DNA of 64,000 nucleotides, taken from contig JAJCXO010000221.1 of assembly GCA_029263395.1 (NCBI GenBank), forward strand, positions 124,001 to 188,000. Reading direction: 5' to 3'. Origin of the DNA: Acidobacteriota bacterium (GTDB lineage: Bacteria; Acidobacteriota; Thermoanaerobaculia; Multivoradales; J023). A program made the position numbers and the translations under genes. The notes under the pieces are model-generated. The model had not been told where the DNA came from. It saw only the letters and a program-made list of their open reading frames with translations, and ran no database searches. How positions within the stretch are numbered: the first letter of the stretch is position 1; every line of letters begins with the position of its first letter. Below, piece after piece: positions 8,296 through 16,245 of the stretch.

Positions 8296-8539
8296 ACCGA
8301 TTTCGATCCGCGGCCGTGGTCGCACCACCTTGCTTCCAGAAGGCGGCTTGCCGTTCGGAGATATGCCGCAAGCTCGGCCTGCCGCGACCCCTGAAGCTTT
8401 TCTGAGATTGTCGGTGACCGAAGCGTTCGCCGCCATCGACTGGGAGGGGCAAGCGGCCAAAAAGCAAGCGCAGCTGGATCTCAGCAAGCTGACGGTTGAA
8501 GAGTTCTTCGAACGGTTTCGTTGGGACCCGATGGCATGA
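8282..8539 (+). CDS. Small candidate ParA partner (cargo adaptor)
   Basis: An 85-residue protein overlapping parA by 14 bp at its start and gvpH by 4 bp at its end. The N-terminus contains a basic stretch (SIRGRGRTT), the kind of positively charged tail with which ParB, MipZ and McdB-type partners stimulate their ParA ATPase. The C-terminus is helical and ends in FFERFRWDPMA. No family is recognised. Position directly behind a lone parA is the main reason for proposing it as the adaptor between ParA and gas vesicles; that role is inference. Confidence 0.65.
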   Translation: MSDSEPISIRGRGRTTLLPEGGLPFGDMPQARPAATPEAFLRLSVTEAFAAIDWEGQAAKKQAQLDLSKLTVEEFFERFRWDPMA

Positions 8540-9270
8540 GCCGACGGTCGCCTGGCGACAAGACCCAAGGGCAGAGCACCCCGCCGTTGGATTCGGAGAG
8601 TGTGCAAGGCGCCGTCGATGGGATCTTCGGAGGCCTCGGCAAGTTGTCAGCCCGGCTCGGTGAAGTTGCGGAGTTGGCGGGAACTGCCATCGAAGAAGCA
8701 AAACGTCGCCAGGAAGCAGGGGAGACCAGCAATCAGTCGGGCGTCGTCTACGATGTTTCCGTCCGTATGGGTTTAGGGGATCCTCTGGATCGTCCACAAT
8801 CGCCTGCTGCATCCCGCGGGCCAGATGTCTCCAAACACCAGGTCTCCAAACACCAAGTATCTAGACACGGGGCCACCAAGAATCGTGCCTCCAGCAACCG
8901 CGACCCCAAGGTGAGCAGCGGAGTCAGCACGTCGCCCCCGCCAGCTGTGAGTTCGACCGACCCGTCGTCCGCCCGTGAGCCCTATTCGGAGGTGACAGTC
9001 GACGGCGAGAAGTCGATCATCATTCTCGACATGCCTGGGGTCAAGGCGTCGGACGTCGAGGTTCGGCAATCCCCGAATCGCTTAGAGGTCGAGGCCCAAG
9101 GTTCTGGCCGGAACTGGTTCAAGCGGCTGGACGTGCCCGGTTTGTCGGCCGAGGACACCGTCTATGTGACAGCGACAAACGGCCTCGTTCGCTTAGAGAC
9201 CTGCCCGTCCTCTTCGGCGCTGGTGTCGTCGATCTCGAAGAAGGACAGCGAGTCCGGCAGCGGTTCCTGA
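8536..9270 (+). CDS. gvpH: Gas vesicle protein GvpH (Hsp20-like)
   Basis: A 244-residue protein starting at the ATG that overlaps the previous stop (ATGA). The N-terminus (VQGAVDGIFGGLGKLSARLGEVAELAG) matches GvpH proteins. The C-terminal third is an alpha-crystallin/Hsp20-like domain (EVTVDGEKSIIILDMPGVKASDVEV). A variable linker between them carries a short repeat (VSKHQVSKHQVSRH). GvpH acts as a small chaperone or modulator in gas-vesicle formation in haloarchaea. It precedes the AAA ATPase by only 1 bp, so the two are likely produced together. Confidence 0.8.
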   Translation: MSRRSPGDKTQGQSTPPLDSESVQGAVDGIFGGLGKLSARLGEVAELAGTAIEEAKRRQEAGETSNQSGVVYDVSVRMGLGDPLDRPQSPAASRGPDVSKHQVSKHQVSRHGATKNRASSNRDPKVSSGVSTSPPPAVSSTDPSSAREPYSEVTVDGEKSIIILDMPGVKASDVEVRQSPNRLEVEAQGSGRNWFKRLDVPGLSAEDTVYVTATNGLVRLETCPSSSALVSSISKKDSESGSGS

Positions 9271-9271
9271 G

Positions 9272-11371
9272 ATGGTCGACTCCAGCTACTTGGTTGTCGC
9301 GGAGTCTGACTCCGGATCGCCAACACTTCAGACCGCCGCTCGCTTCCACCGTGAAGATCTGGCGAAGTTAGGGCTCGAAATGGGCGACGCGGTCGAGATC
9401 TCGTCGAAACAGTGGCAGGTCGTAGCGCGTGTTTTTCCCGCGCTAGCTTCCTCAGGCCCGGGAGCTATCGCACTGAGTCGTCCGTTGATCGAGCGCCTTG
9501 GTGTCGATGTCGGTGGTCATGTCGCAATCCGCCCGACGGAGCTCCAGGCCGCTAGTCGAGTGCGGGTCAGGGCGAGCTGGGAGGAAGGTTCTCAGCTGCA
9601 CACCTGGCGCCCAACGCTCGATGGCGTGGTCGCGACTTCCGGAGATCGTTGGACGATCGGTGAAGAGCAGGTCCTGGAGGTCCTGGAGGTGAGGCCGCGC
9701 GGCTGGGTCATGGTGGATCCCGCAACCGAGGTCGTGTTGGCAGACGAGGCCAGCTCCGGCACCGGGCGGGGAGCCGCCACGCGAGGCTTCGAAGATATCG
9801 GTGGTCTGGACGCTCAGTTGGCGCAGATTCGCGAGTTGGTCGAGGTGCCGTTGCGACACCCGGAAGTGTTTCGCTGGCTAGGGACGGAGCCGCCGAAGGG
9901 AGTACTGCTGCATGGCCCCCCAGGGTGTGGCAAAACGCTGATTGCTCGGACGCTGGCTCGCGAAAGTGAGGCAAGCTTCTTCCATGTCGCCGGGCCCGAA
10001 ATTGTGCACAAGTTCTATGGCGAAAGTGAGGCCGCCCTGCGTGGGATCTTCGAGCAGGCTGAACGCGAGCAGCCAAGTTTGATTTTTCTCGACGAAATCG
10101 ACGCCATTGCTCCGCGACGCGACAAGGTCCAAGGTGATGTCGAACGGCGTATTGTTGCGCAGTTGCTGACGCTGCTGGACGGGCTCGAGGAGCGGCAAGG
10201 GGTGATGGTGCTGGCAGCGACTAATTTGCCCGATATGCTCGATCCAGCGTTGAGACGTCCCGGGCGTCTAGATCGTGAGATTGTGATCCCGGTGCCAGAC
10301 CTGCATGGTCGGCGCCAGATCCTGGCGGTACATAGTCGCGACATGCCATTGGCTTCGGGCGTTGACCTGGACGGTTTGGCCGACCGAACCCACGGCTTTG
10401 TCGGCGCCGATCTTCAGGCTTTGTGCCGTGAAGCTGCGATGTCTCGCCTGCGCCGTCACCGAGCCTCGGGTCAAGCCCTTTCCGAGGCCCAGTGGCAGAC
10501 GCTGGAAGTTGATCTCGAGGACTTCGAGCAAGCGTTACTCGATGTTCGGCCCTCGGCCCTGCGCGAGCTTTTTGTCGAGATCCCGCAAGTCCGTATGGAT
10601 CAGGTTGGTGGTCTCGATGCAGTGAAAGAGGTTTTGCGGCAAGCGATCGACTGGCCCCTTGAGCATCCTGAGTTGTTGCGGCGGGCCGGCCTGCGATCGG
10701 CCCGGGGAGTGCTGCTGGCCGGGCCGCCAGGAGTGGGAAAGACACTGCTTGCGAAGGCCCTGGCCACCGAGTCTGGCGTCAGTTTCCTGTCGATTCAGGG
10801 TGCGCAACTCTTATCGCGTTATGTCGGCGATTCCGAGGCCGCGGTGCGGGAGGTGTTCGCAGTCGCCAGGCGGGCATCGCCAACCATTCTCTTCTTCGAC
10901 GAGATCGATGCGCTGGTGTCGAAGCGGTCAACCGAGTCGGCTGGTGACGGCGGTGTTGCCGTGCGAGTGCTAACCCAATTCTTGATCGAGCTGGATGGGA
11001 TCGACGAACTCAGGGGTGTGGTAGTTCTGGCGGCGACCAACCGTCTCGATCGTCTCGATCCCGCAATCTTGAGACCCGGAAGATTCGATCAGATTGTCGA
11101 GTTGCCGCTCCCCGGGCACCAGGCGAGGCAGAAGATTTTTGATGTCCACTTGCGGGACAGGCCGTTAGCCTTCGAGCCCGACTTGGCCACTTTGGCGTCA
11201 CACGCCGACGGCCTGTCTGGAGCGGATATTGCCGAGCTGTGTCGTCTTGCTGCATTGCGCGCCGTCGGGCGCGCCGTCGCTGAGGGCTCTGATCAGCCGA
11301 TGATCTTGTCTGAAGATCTGGAAACCGTGCTGGCTGACCGGACGTTGCTGGATCAAGGAGGTGCCTCATGA
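9272..11371 (+). CDS. CDC48/VAT-type AAA ATPase with two ATPase domains
   Basis: A 699-residue protein: an N-terminal beta-barrel-like substrate domain (about residues 1-160) and two AAA modules. The first has Walker A GPPGCGKT (about 214) and Walker B LIFLDEIDA (about 270); the second has GPPGVGKT (about 483) and ILFFDEIDAL (about 540). Each is followed by an arginine-finger segment (RRPGRLDR, LRPGRFDQ). Cdc48-family proteins unfold or remodel complexes. Located between GvpH and GvpF/L, it overlaps the next gene by 4 bp, so it probably acts on gas-vesicle proteins. It is distinct from GvpN, which is also present. Confidence 0.85.
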   Translation: MVDSSYLVVAESDSGSPTLQTAARFHREDLAKLGLEMGDAVEISSKQWQVVARVFPALASSGPGAIALSRPLIERLGVDVGGHVAIRPTELQAASRVRVRASWEEGSQLHTWRPTLDGVVATSGDRWTIGEEQVLEVLEVRPRGWVMVDPATEVVLADEASSGTGRGAATRGFEDIGGLDAQLAQIRELVEVPLRHPEVFRWLGTEPPKGVLLHGPPGCGKTLIARTLARESEASFFHVAGPEIVHKFYGESEAALRGIFEQAEREQPSLIFLDEIDAIAPRRDKVQGDVERRIVAQLLTLLDGLEERQGVMVLAATNLPDMLDPALRRPGRLDREIVIPVPDLHGRRQILAVHSRDMPLASGVDLDGLADRTHGFVGADLQALCREAAMSRLRRHRASGQALSEAQWQTLEVDLEDFEQALLDVRPSALRELFVEIPQVRMDQVGGLDAVKEVLRQAIDWPLEHPELLRRAGLRSARGVLLAGPPGVGKTLLAKALATESGVSFLSIQGAQLLSRYVGDSEAAVREVFAVARRASPTILFFDEIDALVSKRSTESAGDGGVAVRVLTQFLIELDGIDELRGVVVLAATNRLDRLDPAILRPGRFDQIVELPLPGHQARQKIFDVHLRDRPLAFEPDLATLASHADGLSGADIAELCRLAALRAVGRAVAEGSDQPMILSEDLETVLADRTLLDQGGAS

Positions 11372-12168
11372 CGGAGACCTCGAAGTTGAACGACCCGGCG
11401 ATCAGCGTGTTCTGCTTCGCTCCGGCAGCAGAGCTCGAGCAGCGAATGGACAAACTGCAGCTCGCAGCCGCCGAGATCGAGACCGTCGAAGGTGTCGGAG
11501 TCGTGTTCCAGTGGGTTGATGCCGCAGACTACACCGGGGATCGAGGCACGAAGCAGCTGGCGGACCTCGAATGGTTGGTGCCACGAGCCGAGCTCCATCA
11601 GGAGACGGTTGCCAAGGTGAGTTCAACGTCGACGATCCTGCCGGTCAGGTTCGGCACCCTGTTTTCGGATTGGTCAAAAGTAGGTGCCTGGATAAACCCT
11701 CGTCGCCCCGAGATCATCGAAGCTTTCGAACGGCTCGAGGGGCGCGAGGAGTGGGGCGTCCGACTGCTCGAGACGCCGCACAACCAGCGGGTTGTGTCCC
11801 CCGAGACTAGTTCTGGCAGCTCCTATCTGATGGCTCGGAAGAAAGTACGGGACGAAGAGGCTTCCCGGCTCGAAACCCTGGGAGTAACAGTCCAGGATTT
11901 TGGCGTCGAACTCGCATCTATCTGTGCGGGTCTGACGAAACTCCCGGTACGCAGTTATGACCGGCCACTAAGGCAAGCGGAAGGCGACACCAGAGTCACG
12001 ATCGCCAACTGGGCAACCTTGATCGAGCGATCAGGGCGCGACGCGTTTCGGCATCAGTTGCAGGCGCTGGCGGCAGCCAAGCTTGGCCACCATGCCGAAG
12101 CAGAGCTGTCGGGACCCTGGCCACCCTACAATTTTTGTCCGTCCTTCAAGTGCCCATCGATTCAATAG
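11368..12168 (+). CDS. Gas vesicle protein GvpF/GvpL family (copy 1)
   Basis: A 266-residue member of the GvpL/GvpF family. Visible signatures are [10 protein letters not shown], the conserved central motif, and the closing SGPWPPYNF that mirrors the family's GPWPPYSF. GvpF and GvpL interact with GvpA and act in early assembly. The ATG overlaps the AAA gene stop by 4 bp. A second copy lies at 14578-15321; the two are divergent, as expected for distinct F and L roles, but I cannot say which is which. Confidence 0.9.
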   Translation: MTETSKLNDPAISVFCFAPAAELEQRMDKLQLAAAEIETVEGVGVVFQWVDAADYTGDRGTKQLADLEWLVPRAELHQETVAKVSSTSTILPVRFGTLFSDWSKVGAWINPRRPEIIEAFERLEGREEWGVRLLETPHNQRVVSPETSSGSSYLMARKKVRDEEASRLETLGVTVQDFGVELASICAGLTKLPVRSYDRPLRQAEGDTRVTIANWATLIERSGRDAFRHQLQALAAAKLGHHAEAELSGPWPPYNFCPSFKCPSIQ

Positions 12169-12322
12169 TGGAGCAAGTTCAATACACGAGTGTGTTCGAG
12201 TCTGCGGTGGGGTTTCTACCGTGGTCGTTTTCGCCGGGGCCGTGCCCCAAAGTACTGGCGTTTCTCGGGGCCTTTGGACGGTTCTCGGAAGTCGGTTTAC
12301 CAACAAAGAAGGAGATATAGAA
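12169..12322 (+). promoter_or_regulatory. Leader between gvpF/L and gvpA
   Basis: The first real gap (154 bp) inside the operon lies just before the major structural gene and ends with the strongest ribosome site in the cluster, AAGGAGATAT at 12309-12318. An internal promoter for high gvpA expression would fit here, but I see no convincing -35/-10 pair. Confidence 0.35.
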
Positions 12323-12547
12323 ATGGCGCAAGTGAACAAAGCCACGGACTCATCGAGTCTGGCCGAGGTTGTCGATCGGATTCTCGACAAGGGTGTCGTT
12401 ATCGATATCTGGGCCAAGGTTTCGCTCGTTGGCATCGAGCTGATTGCTATCGAGGCGCGGATCGTGATCGCGTCGGTCGAGACCTACCTGAAGTATGCAG
12501 AGGCTATCGGTCTAACAGCCCCAGCGGCTGCGCCGGTCGCCGCCTAG
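12323..12547 (+). CDS. gvpA: Gas vesicle major structural protein GvpA
   Basis: A 74-residue GvpA, the hydrophobic protein that forms the ribs of the gas-vesicle wall. It shows the family core [21 protein letters not shown] then [33 protein letters not shown], with an Ala/Pro-rich end. The ATG follows the Shine-Dalgarno AAGGAGATAT, the best in the operon, as expected for the most abundant product. It is followed by a hairpin at 12558-12593 that could lower transcription into later genes. Confidence 0.97.
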   Translation: MAQVNKATDSSSLAEVVDRILDKGVVIDIWAKVSLVGIELIAIEARIVIASVETYLKYAEAIGLTAPAAAPVAA

Positions 12548-12557
12548 CGCGCAAATG

Positions 12558-12593
12558 GATGCCGGGTTGGCCCACACAAGTCGACCCGGCGTC
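12558..12593 (+). terminator. Hairpin after gvpA (possible partial terminator)
   Basis: A 10-bp stem (GATGCCGGGT, 12558-12567, with ACCCGGCGTC, 12584-12593, one G-U pair) with a 16-nt loop lies 10 bp after the gvpA stop. The downstream tract TCTCCTTGTCC is only weakly T-rich, so it is more likely an attenuator or mRNA stabiliser than a full stop. Confidence 0.5.
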
Positions 12594-12680
12594 TCCTTGT
12601 CCGATGCCAAGAGCCCGTAGTCGTGGACTGACTCCAAACGGAGTGGTCCAAGAAAGAACATCAGAAATAAGGAACTCGCC

Positions 12681-13316
12681 ATGGGAAGTTTGACTCGAGA
12701 TATTGGGCGGTTGGCTGAGGACATTCGCCGTGGTCGTGAGCAGCGCCAGCAGGGTGCCCGTCATCTGCGCGCCGATGAGGCGGCCCGCAAACAGTCCGCG
12801 TTCGAAGCTGCGCAGCAGCGGACGGTGGTGGTCGAAAGGCGTCGCAACGAAGTTCGCAGCAGTCTTGAGAGCAGTCGCGCCAAGTTGGAAACCGAAACTT
12901 CCCAACTGCGGGATAACCTGCGTTCGTTTGCCGATGGCTTGAAGAGTGAGGTCTCGGCGTTTCGGACCGAAGTACAGCAAGACTTACAAGGAGCTCGGGC
13001 TGCTTGGCATGGATCGACGGGCGCCACCGTGGTTCGAGATGGTGCATCGAAGTCGGCGAAGTCGGCGAAGTCGGCAACGGATGCGTCAGACGCCGCCGGG
13101 GATAAAAACACGGCTGCAGACGACTTGACCTCGATCTCCGGAATTGGACCCGGTATTCAAGAGCGGTTGAACAATGCGGGCATTTTGAGCTTTGTGCAGT
13201 TGGCGACGAAACCGGTCGACGAAATCCGAGACGTGCTTGGAGAGCTCAATCGGCTGGCCCACGTCGAGGATTGGGTTCTCGAGGCCAAAAGTAGAGTCAG
13301 TGGAAGCAAAACGTGA
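12681..13316 (+). CDS. GvpC-like coiled-coil protein with C-terminal helix-hairpin-helix domain
   Basis: A 211-residue protein. Residues about 1-115 are charged, helical and coiled-coil-like (VVERRRNEVRSSLESSRAKL, LRSFADGLKSEVSAFRTEV, DLQGARAAW), reminiscent of the helical repeats of GvpC that brace the outside of the vesicle. A Ser/Ala/Lys linker with repeated AKSAKSA follows. Residues about 150-205 look like a helix-hairpin-helix domain (ISGIGPGIQERLNNAGILSF...LATKPVDEI), normally a DNA- or protein-binding module of the topoisomerase/radical-SAM-associated type. It stands between gvpA and gvpN, the classical gvpC position, and overlaps gvpN by 4 bp. The GvpC identity is inference. Confidence 0.6.
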   Translation: MGSLTRDIGRLAEDIRRGREQRQQGARHLRADEAARKQSAFEAAQQRTVVVERRRNEVRSSLESSRAKLETETSQLRDNLRSFADGLKSEVSAFRTEVQQDLQGARAAWHGSTGATVVRDGASKSAKSAKSATDASDAAGDKNTAADDLTSISGIGPGIQERLNNAGILSFVQLATKPVDEIRDVLGELNRLAHVEDWVLEAKSRVSGSKT

Positions 13317-14281
13317 GCACGACGCAGACACATCAGCGGTCTCAGTCGGTCGCCCAGACCCGAGAGCAAAGTTCTCATATCACTGCCCTGCCCAGTGACT
13401 CGTTTGTCGTAACCGACGAGATCGATCAAATTTGTGAGCGAGCACTCTCTTATTTGGAAATTGGCTATCCGGTGCATCTGGCCGGTTATGCCGGTACCGG
13501 TAAGACGACACTGGCGCTTCATCTGGCCGCTTTACTCGGTCGCCCGGTGATGCTGATTCATGGCGACGATGCCTATTCCAGTGCCGATCTTGTGGGTCGG
13601 GATTCGGGATACCGCAAAAGCACTCTGGTCGATAATTACGTCCATTCGGTGTTGAAAACGGAAGAAGAAGCCCGCGTCTTCTGGGCCGAGAATCGGCTGA
13701 CTACGGCGTGCCGTCAGGGATATACCTTGATTTACGACGAGTTCACCCGGTCGCGTCCCGAAGCCAACAATGCGCTGTTGGCTGTCCTCTCAGAAGGGTT
13801 GTTGCCGCTACCGCCGGTGGCTGGCAACGACCAAGGGTATTTGCGAGTCCACCCGGAATTTCGTGCCATCTTCACTTCGAACCCTGCCGAGTACACCGCG
13901 ACCCACAAGACGCAGGATGCGTTGCGTGATCGTTTGGTGACTCTGCAGCTATCCGAGTTGGAGCGCGAGACTCAGATCGCCATTACCCGGCGCCGAGGGG
14001 AAATCAGTGAAGACGCCGCCGAGCTCATTGTGGATATCGTCGGTGCTCTCTACCATGAGCTATCGCCGGATCGTCCAATCTCTCTTCGTGGTGCGATTGG
14101 TATCGCGAGACTCATGAGCCATCGGCAGGAAGCTGTTTCTCGAGATAGCAAGTGGCTGCGCTGGGCGTGTTGCGACATTCTTGGGACCAGTCTGCAAGGT
14201 GAGCTGTCAACCCGGCAGCTCGGTCAACAAGTGGACGCCGTAATCGATCGGCTGCTCGACGCCAGATCCGAGAGGAGTTGA
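13313..14281 (+). CDS. gvpN: Gas vesicle protein GvpN (AAA ATPase, MoxR-like)
   Basis: A 322-residue GvpN. It has Walker A GYAGTGKTTLALH (about residues 58-68), the GvpN-typical GDDAYSSADLVGRDSGYRK, and Walker B YTLIYDEFTRSRPEANNALLAVLSEG. GvpN binds and hydrolyses ATP and is needed for vesicles to grow to full width and length. The GTG start overlaps the previous stop (GTGA). Length and order agree with the family. Confidence 0.95.
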   Translation: MSTTQTHQRSQSVAQTREQSSHITALPSDSFVVTDEIDQICERALSYLEIGYPVHLAGYAGTGKTTLALHLAALLGRPVMLIHGDDAYSSADLVGRDSGYRKSTLVDNYVHSVLKTEEEARVFWAENRLTTACRQGYTLIYDEFTRSRPEANNALLAVLSEGLLPLPPVAGNDQGYLRVHPEFRAIFTSNPAEYTATHKTQDALRDRLVTLQLSELERETQIAITRRRGEISEDAAELIVDIVGALYHELSPDRPISLRGAIGIARLMSHRQEAVSRDSKWLRWACCDILGTSLQGELSTRQLGQQVDAVIDRLLDARSERS

Positions 14282-14283
14282 CA

Positions 14284-14568
14284 ATGCGAGCGCGACGCCG
14301 CGGTCTAAACGAGATTCGAACGTTGGGTCATCGAAGCAAGGCGGAAGGTGATCAGAAAGCCCTGCTGCGGGCCTCGGTTGTCGAGGCGGAAATGCAGAGG
14401 TTGCGTCAGGAACGCCGCTTACTCGAGCAGCGCCTGGCTTTGATCGACGACAGGTTGTCCAAATTGGGTGATGAACGGGATCAACTCATTGGAAGCTTGA
14501 ACATTCATCGGTCGGGAGATGTTGCCCGCAGGCCGGGCGATGACCGGACGTTTCACCTCAGATATTGA
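14284..14568 (+). CDS. Small coiled-coil protein of the gas-vesicle operon
   Basis: A 94-residue basic protein starting at ATG after GAGAGGAG, 2 bp past the gvpN stop. The N-terminus is Arg-rich (MRARRRGLNEIRTLGHRSK). The centre is a heptad-like helix (VVEAEMQRLRQERRLLEQRL...DDRLSKLGDERDQL). No family is recognised. GvpG, GvpC and GvpO are unlikely by sequence. Its place between gvpN and the second gvpF/L marks it as a probable assembly factor of unknown role. Confidence 0.7.
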   Translation: MRARRRGLNEIRTLGHRSKAEGDQKALLRASVVEAEMQRLRQERRLLEQRLALIDDRLSKLGDERDQLIGSLNIHRSGDVARRPGDDRTFHLRY

Positions 14569-14577
14569 GTTCTCGAG

Positions 14578-15321
14578 ATGGCGCTTTATTTATATGCATT
14601 TACCCGAGCTTCTGAAGTGGCGGAGCTATGGGGTCTCGACAAAGCTCCGATTCGGCTGATTACCGAAGGTTCGGTGGCGGCCCTGGCCAGCAAATACGAT
14701 CATCCACGGGTCCGGCCCCGGCGCCGACATCTGCTGGCCCACGATCGAGCAATTCGTTCTCTGATGCAAACACAAAGTATCCTGCCGATCAGCTTCGGTA
14801 CGTTGGCCGCGTCTAGGAACGAGGTGATCTCGCTGTTGGAAAGTCACGCTGAGAGCATCTCGGCTAATCTGGATCGCCTGGATGGCCGGGTCGAGATGGT
14901 CGCTCGAACCAAAGTAGCGGCAACCAATCTCTTTGAACGTTATGTTGAGGGTTATCCCATTTTGCGTGAGGCAAGGGATCGTATGCTGGCGGACGGTGCG
15001 AGCAAAGATCGCCACCGGATGCTCGAAATCGGTAAGCTTTTCGAAAGCCTCAGGGAGCGCGAGCGAGGTGATGTTACGGAGCGGTTTCTCGCCGGTCTTG
15101 GATCGTCTTTCGATGACGTGCGAAAGAACGAGCCCAAGCAGGATGAGCAGATATTCGACTTGGCGTTCTTGATCCAACGGGATGCCGTCGCGGCGTGGGA
15201 ATCTGCGGTCGAAAAGGTGGCGGCTGATCTCGACAATGATCTGGTGATCGATCTTGCGGGGCCCTTGCCGCCCTACAGCTTCTCGACTTTGCGCCTGGCG
15301 CTCGAGCCGGCTGTTGGGTAA
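14578..15321 (+). CDS. Gas vesicle protein GvpF/GvpL family (copy 2)
   Basis: A 247-residue member of the GvpL/GvpF family opening with MALYLYAFTRASEV, the family's typical first strand. It contains ILPISFGTLAAS (the conserved PxxFGT motif) and ends GPLPPYSFSTLRL. It starts 9 bp after the coiled-coil gene and is followed within 15 bp by gvpG, the usual partner in bacterial F-G-J-K gene order. Confidence 0.92.
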   Translation: MALYLYAFTRASEVAELWGLDKAPIRLITEGSVAALASKYDHPRVRPRRRHLLAHDRAIRSLMQTQSILPISFGTLAASRNEVISLLESHAESISANLDRLDGRVEMVARTKVAATNLFERYVEGYPILREARDRMLADGASKDRHRMLEIGKLFESLRERERGDVTERFLAGLGSSFDDVRKNEPKQDEQIFDLAFLIQRDAVAAWESAVEKVAADLDNDLVIDLAGPLPPYSFSTLRLALEPAVG

Positions 15322-15335
15322 AGAGATGGCACCCG

Positions 15336-15539
15336 GTGGTTTTCCGTTCTCTTCTATGGTTGGCGCGCGAAGTCGAGAAGGCTGCCCAAGAGGAGCAGGC
15401 GAACGATCGCGAAGCCATCCTGGCCCAGATTCGCCATCACATGGCGCAGCTCGAAGCTGGAGAGATCGACGAAGAGACCTACGAGCGACTCGAAGACGAG
15501 CTTTTGGATCGCCTGGACAGAATCAATGACGACTCCTAG
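15336..15539 (+). CDS. gvpG: Gas vesicle protein GvpG
   Basis: A 67-residue GvpG. The start is GTG, 10 nt after AAAGAGA. The N-terminal SLLWLAREVEKAAQEE matches the family's hydrophobic-then-acidic helix and the C-terminus is acidic (GEIDEETYERLEDELLDRLD). It is a minor accessory protein of vesicle assembly. It overlaps the next gene by 14 bp. Confidence 0.88.
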   Translation: MVFRSLLWLAREVEKAAQEEQANDREAILAQIRHHMAQLEAGEIDEETYERLEDELLDRLDRINDDS

Positions 15540-15759
15540 CAGTTCGACACCCGTTGCGCTGGCTCCCACCTCCAGCCTCTGTGACTTGCTCGATCGGGTT
15601 TTGGATCGAGGGGTGGTGATCGAGGGGGACATCGTCATTTCGGTGGCGGGCGTCGACTTGATCTACTTGCGCCTGGAGGCGCTCTTGTCGTCGGTTGCAA
15701 CCGCGATCGAAGCTGGAGCGTTTCCCAAGTCTGTCGACCCCTTGGAGGCTCGGTCGTGA
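15526..15759 (+). CDS. gvpJ: GvpA-family minor protein (GvpJ type, copy 1)
   Basis: A 77-residue GvpA paralogue: SLCDLLDRVLDRGVVIEGDI followed by VISVAGVDLIYLRLEALLSSVATAIEAG. The Gly-Asp after the first helix and the extended C-terminus separate it from the major GvpA and fit GvpJ/GvpM-type minor proteins thought to form vesicle tips or nuclei. It overlaps gvpG and gvpK. Confidence 0.85.
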   Translation: MTTPSSSTPVALAPTSSLCDLLDRVLDRGVVIEGDIVISVAGVDLIYLRLEALLSSVATAIEAGAFPKSVDPLEARS

Positions 15760-16112
15760 GCGGAGCGGAACGTCAACTCGACGACACCGAAGCGGCATTA
15801 CGATCGGTGATCGGCCGTATCGAGTTGCAGCCGATCAACTCAGCCGAAACGGCTGGCGCTGCCGGTCAAGGCGGTACCCCAGAACGCGGACTCACTCAGC
15901 TGGTATTGACCTTGGTTCGTCTCATTCACGAGCTGCTGGAGCGGCAAGCGATCCACCGTTTGGAAGCTGGCACGTTGAGTGACGACGAGATCGAGAGGGT
16001 CGGTTCGGCACTCCAGGCGCAAGCGCAAGAGCTGGATCGTTTGTGTGAAACTTTGGGGATCGACTTCGAGCAACTCAACCTGGATCTTGGCCCGCTTGGC
16101 CGGCTGCTCTGA
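15756..16112 (+). CDS. gvpK: Gas vesicle protein GvpK
   Basis: A 118-residue GvpK. Characteristic segments are GLTQLVLTLVRLIHELLERQAIHRLEAG, LSDDEIERVGSALQAQAQELDRLCETLGI and the closing LNLDLGPLGRLL. GvpK is essential for gas-vesicle formation in most bacteria, in an early assembly step. The GTG start overlaps the previous stop by 4 bp. Confidence 0.95.
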   Translation: MSGAERQLDDTEAALRSVIGRIELQPINSAETAGAAGQGGTPERGLTQLVLTLVRLIHELLERQAIHRLEAGTLSDDEIERVGSALQAQAQELDRLCETLGIDFEQLNLDLGPLGRLL

Positions 16113-16245
16113 GCTGCCGATAAGAATGATTAACCCATCTCGAGTTCGATCCTGCAGGGTAGGCCGGCCGCACACCGCCTTCATGCCCGACCGGTTTCAA
16201 CTCGTTGAGGTGGGATCCAACAAGATCAACTAGGATCGGAACGAT

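Noticed and set aside
12083-12322. Extended GvpA starting at 12083
   Set aside because: GvpA is a compact protein of about 70 residues and the strong ribosome site AAGGAGATAT precedes the ATG at 12323.
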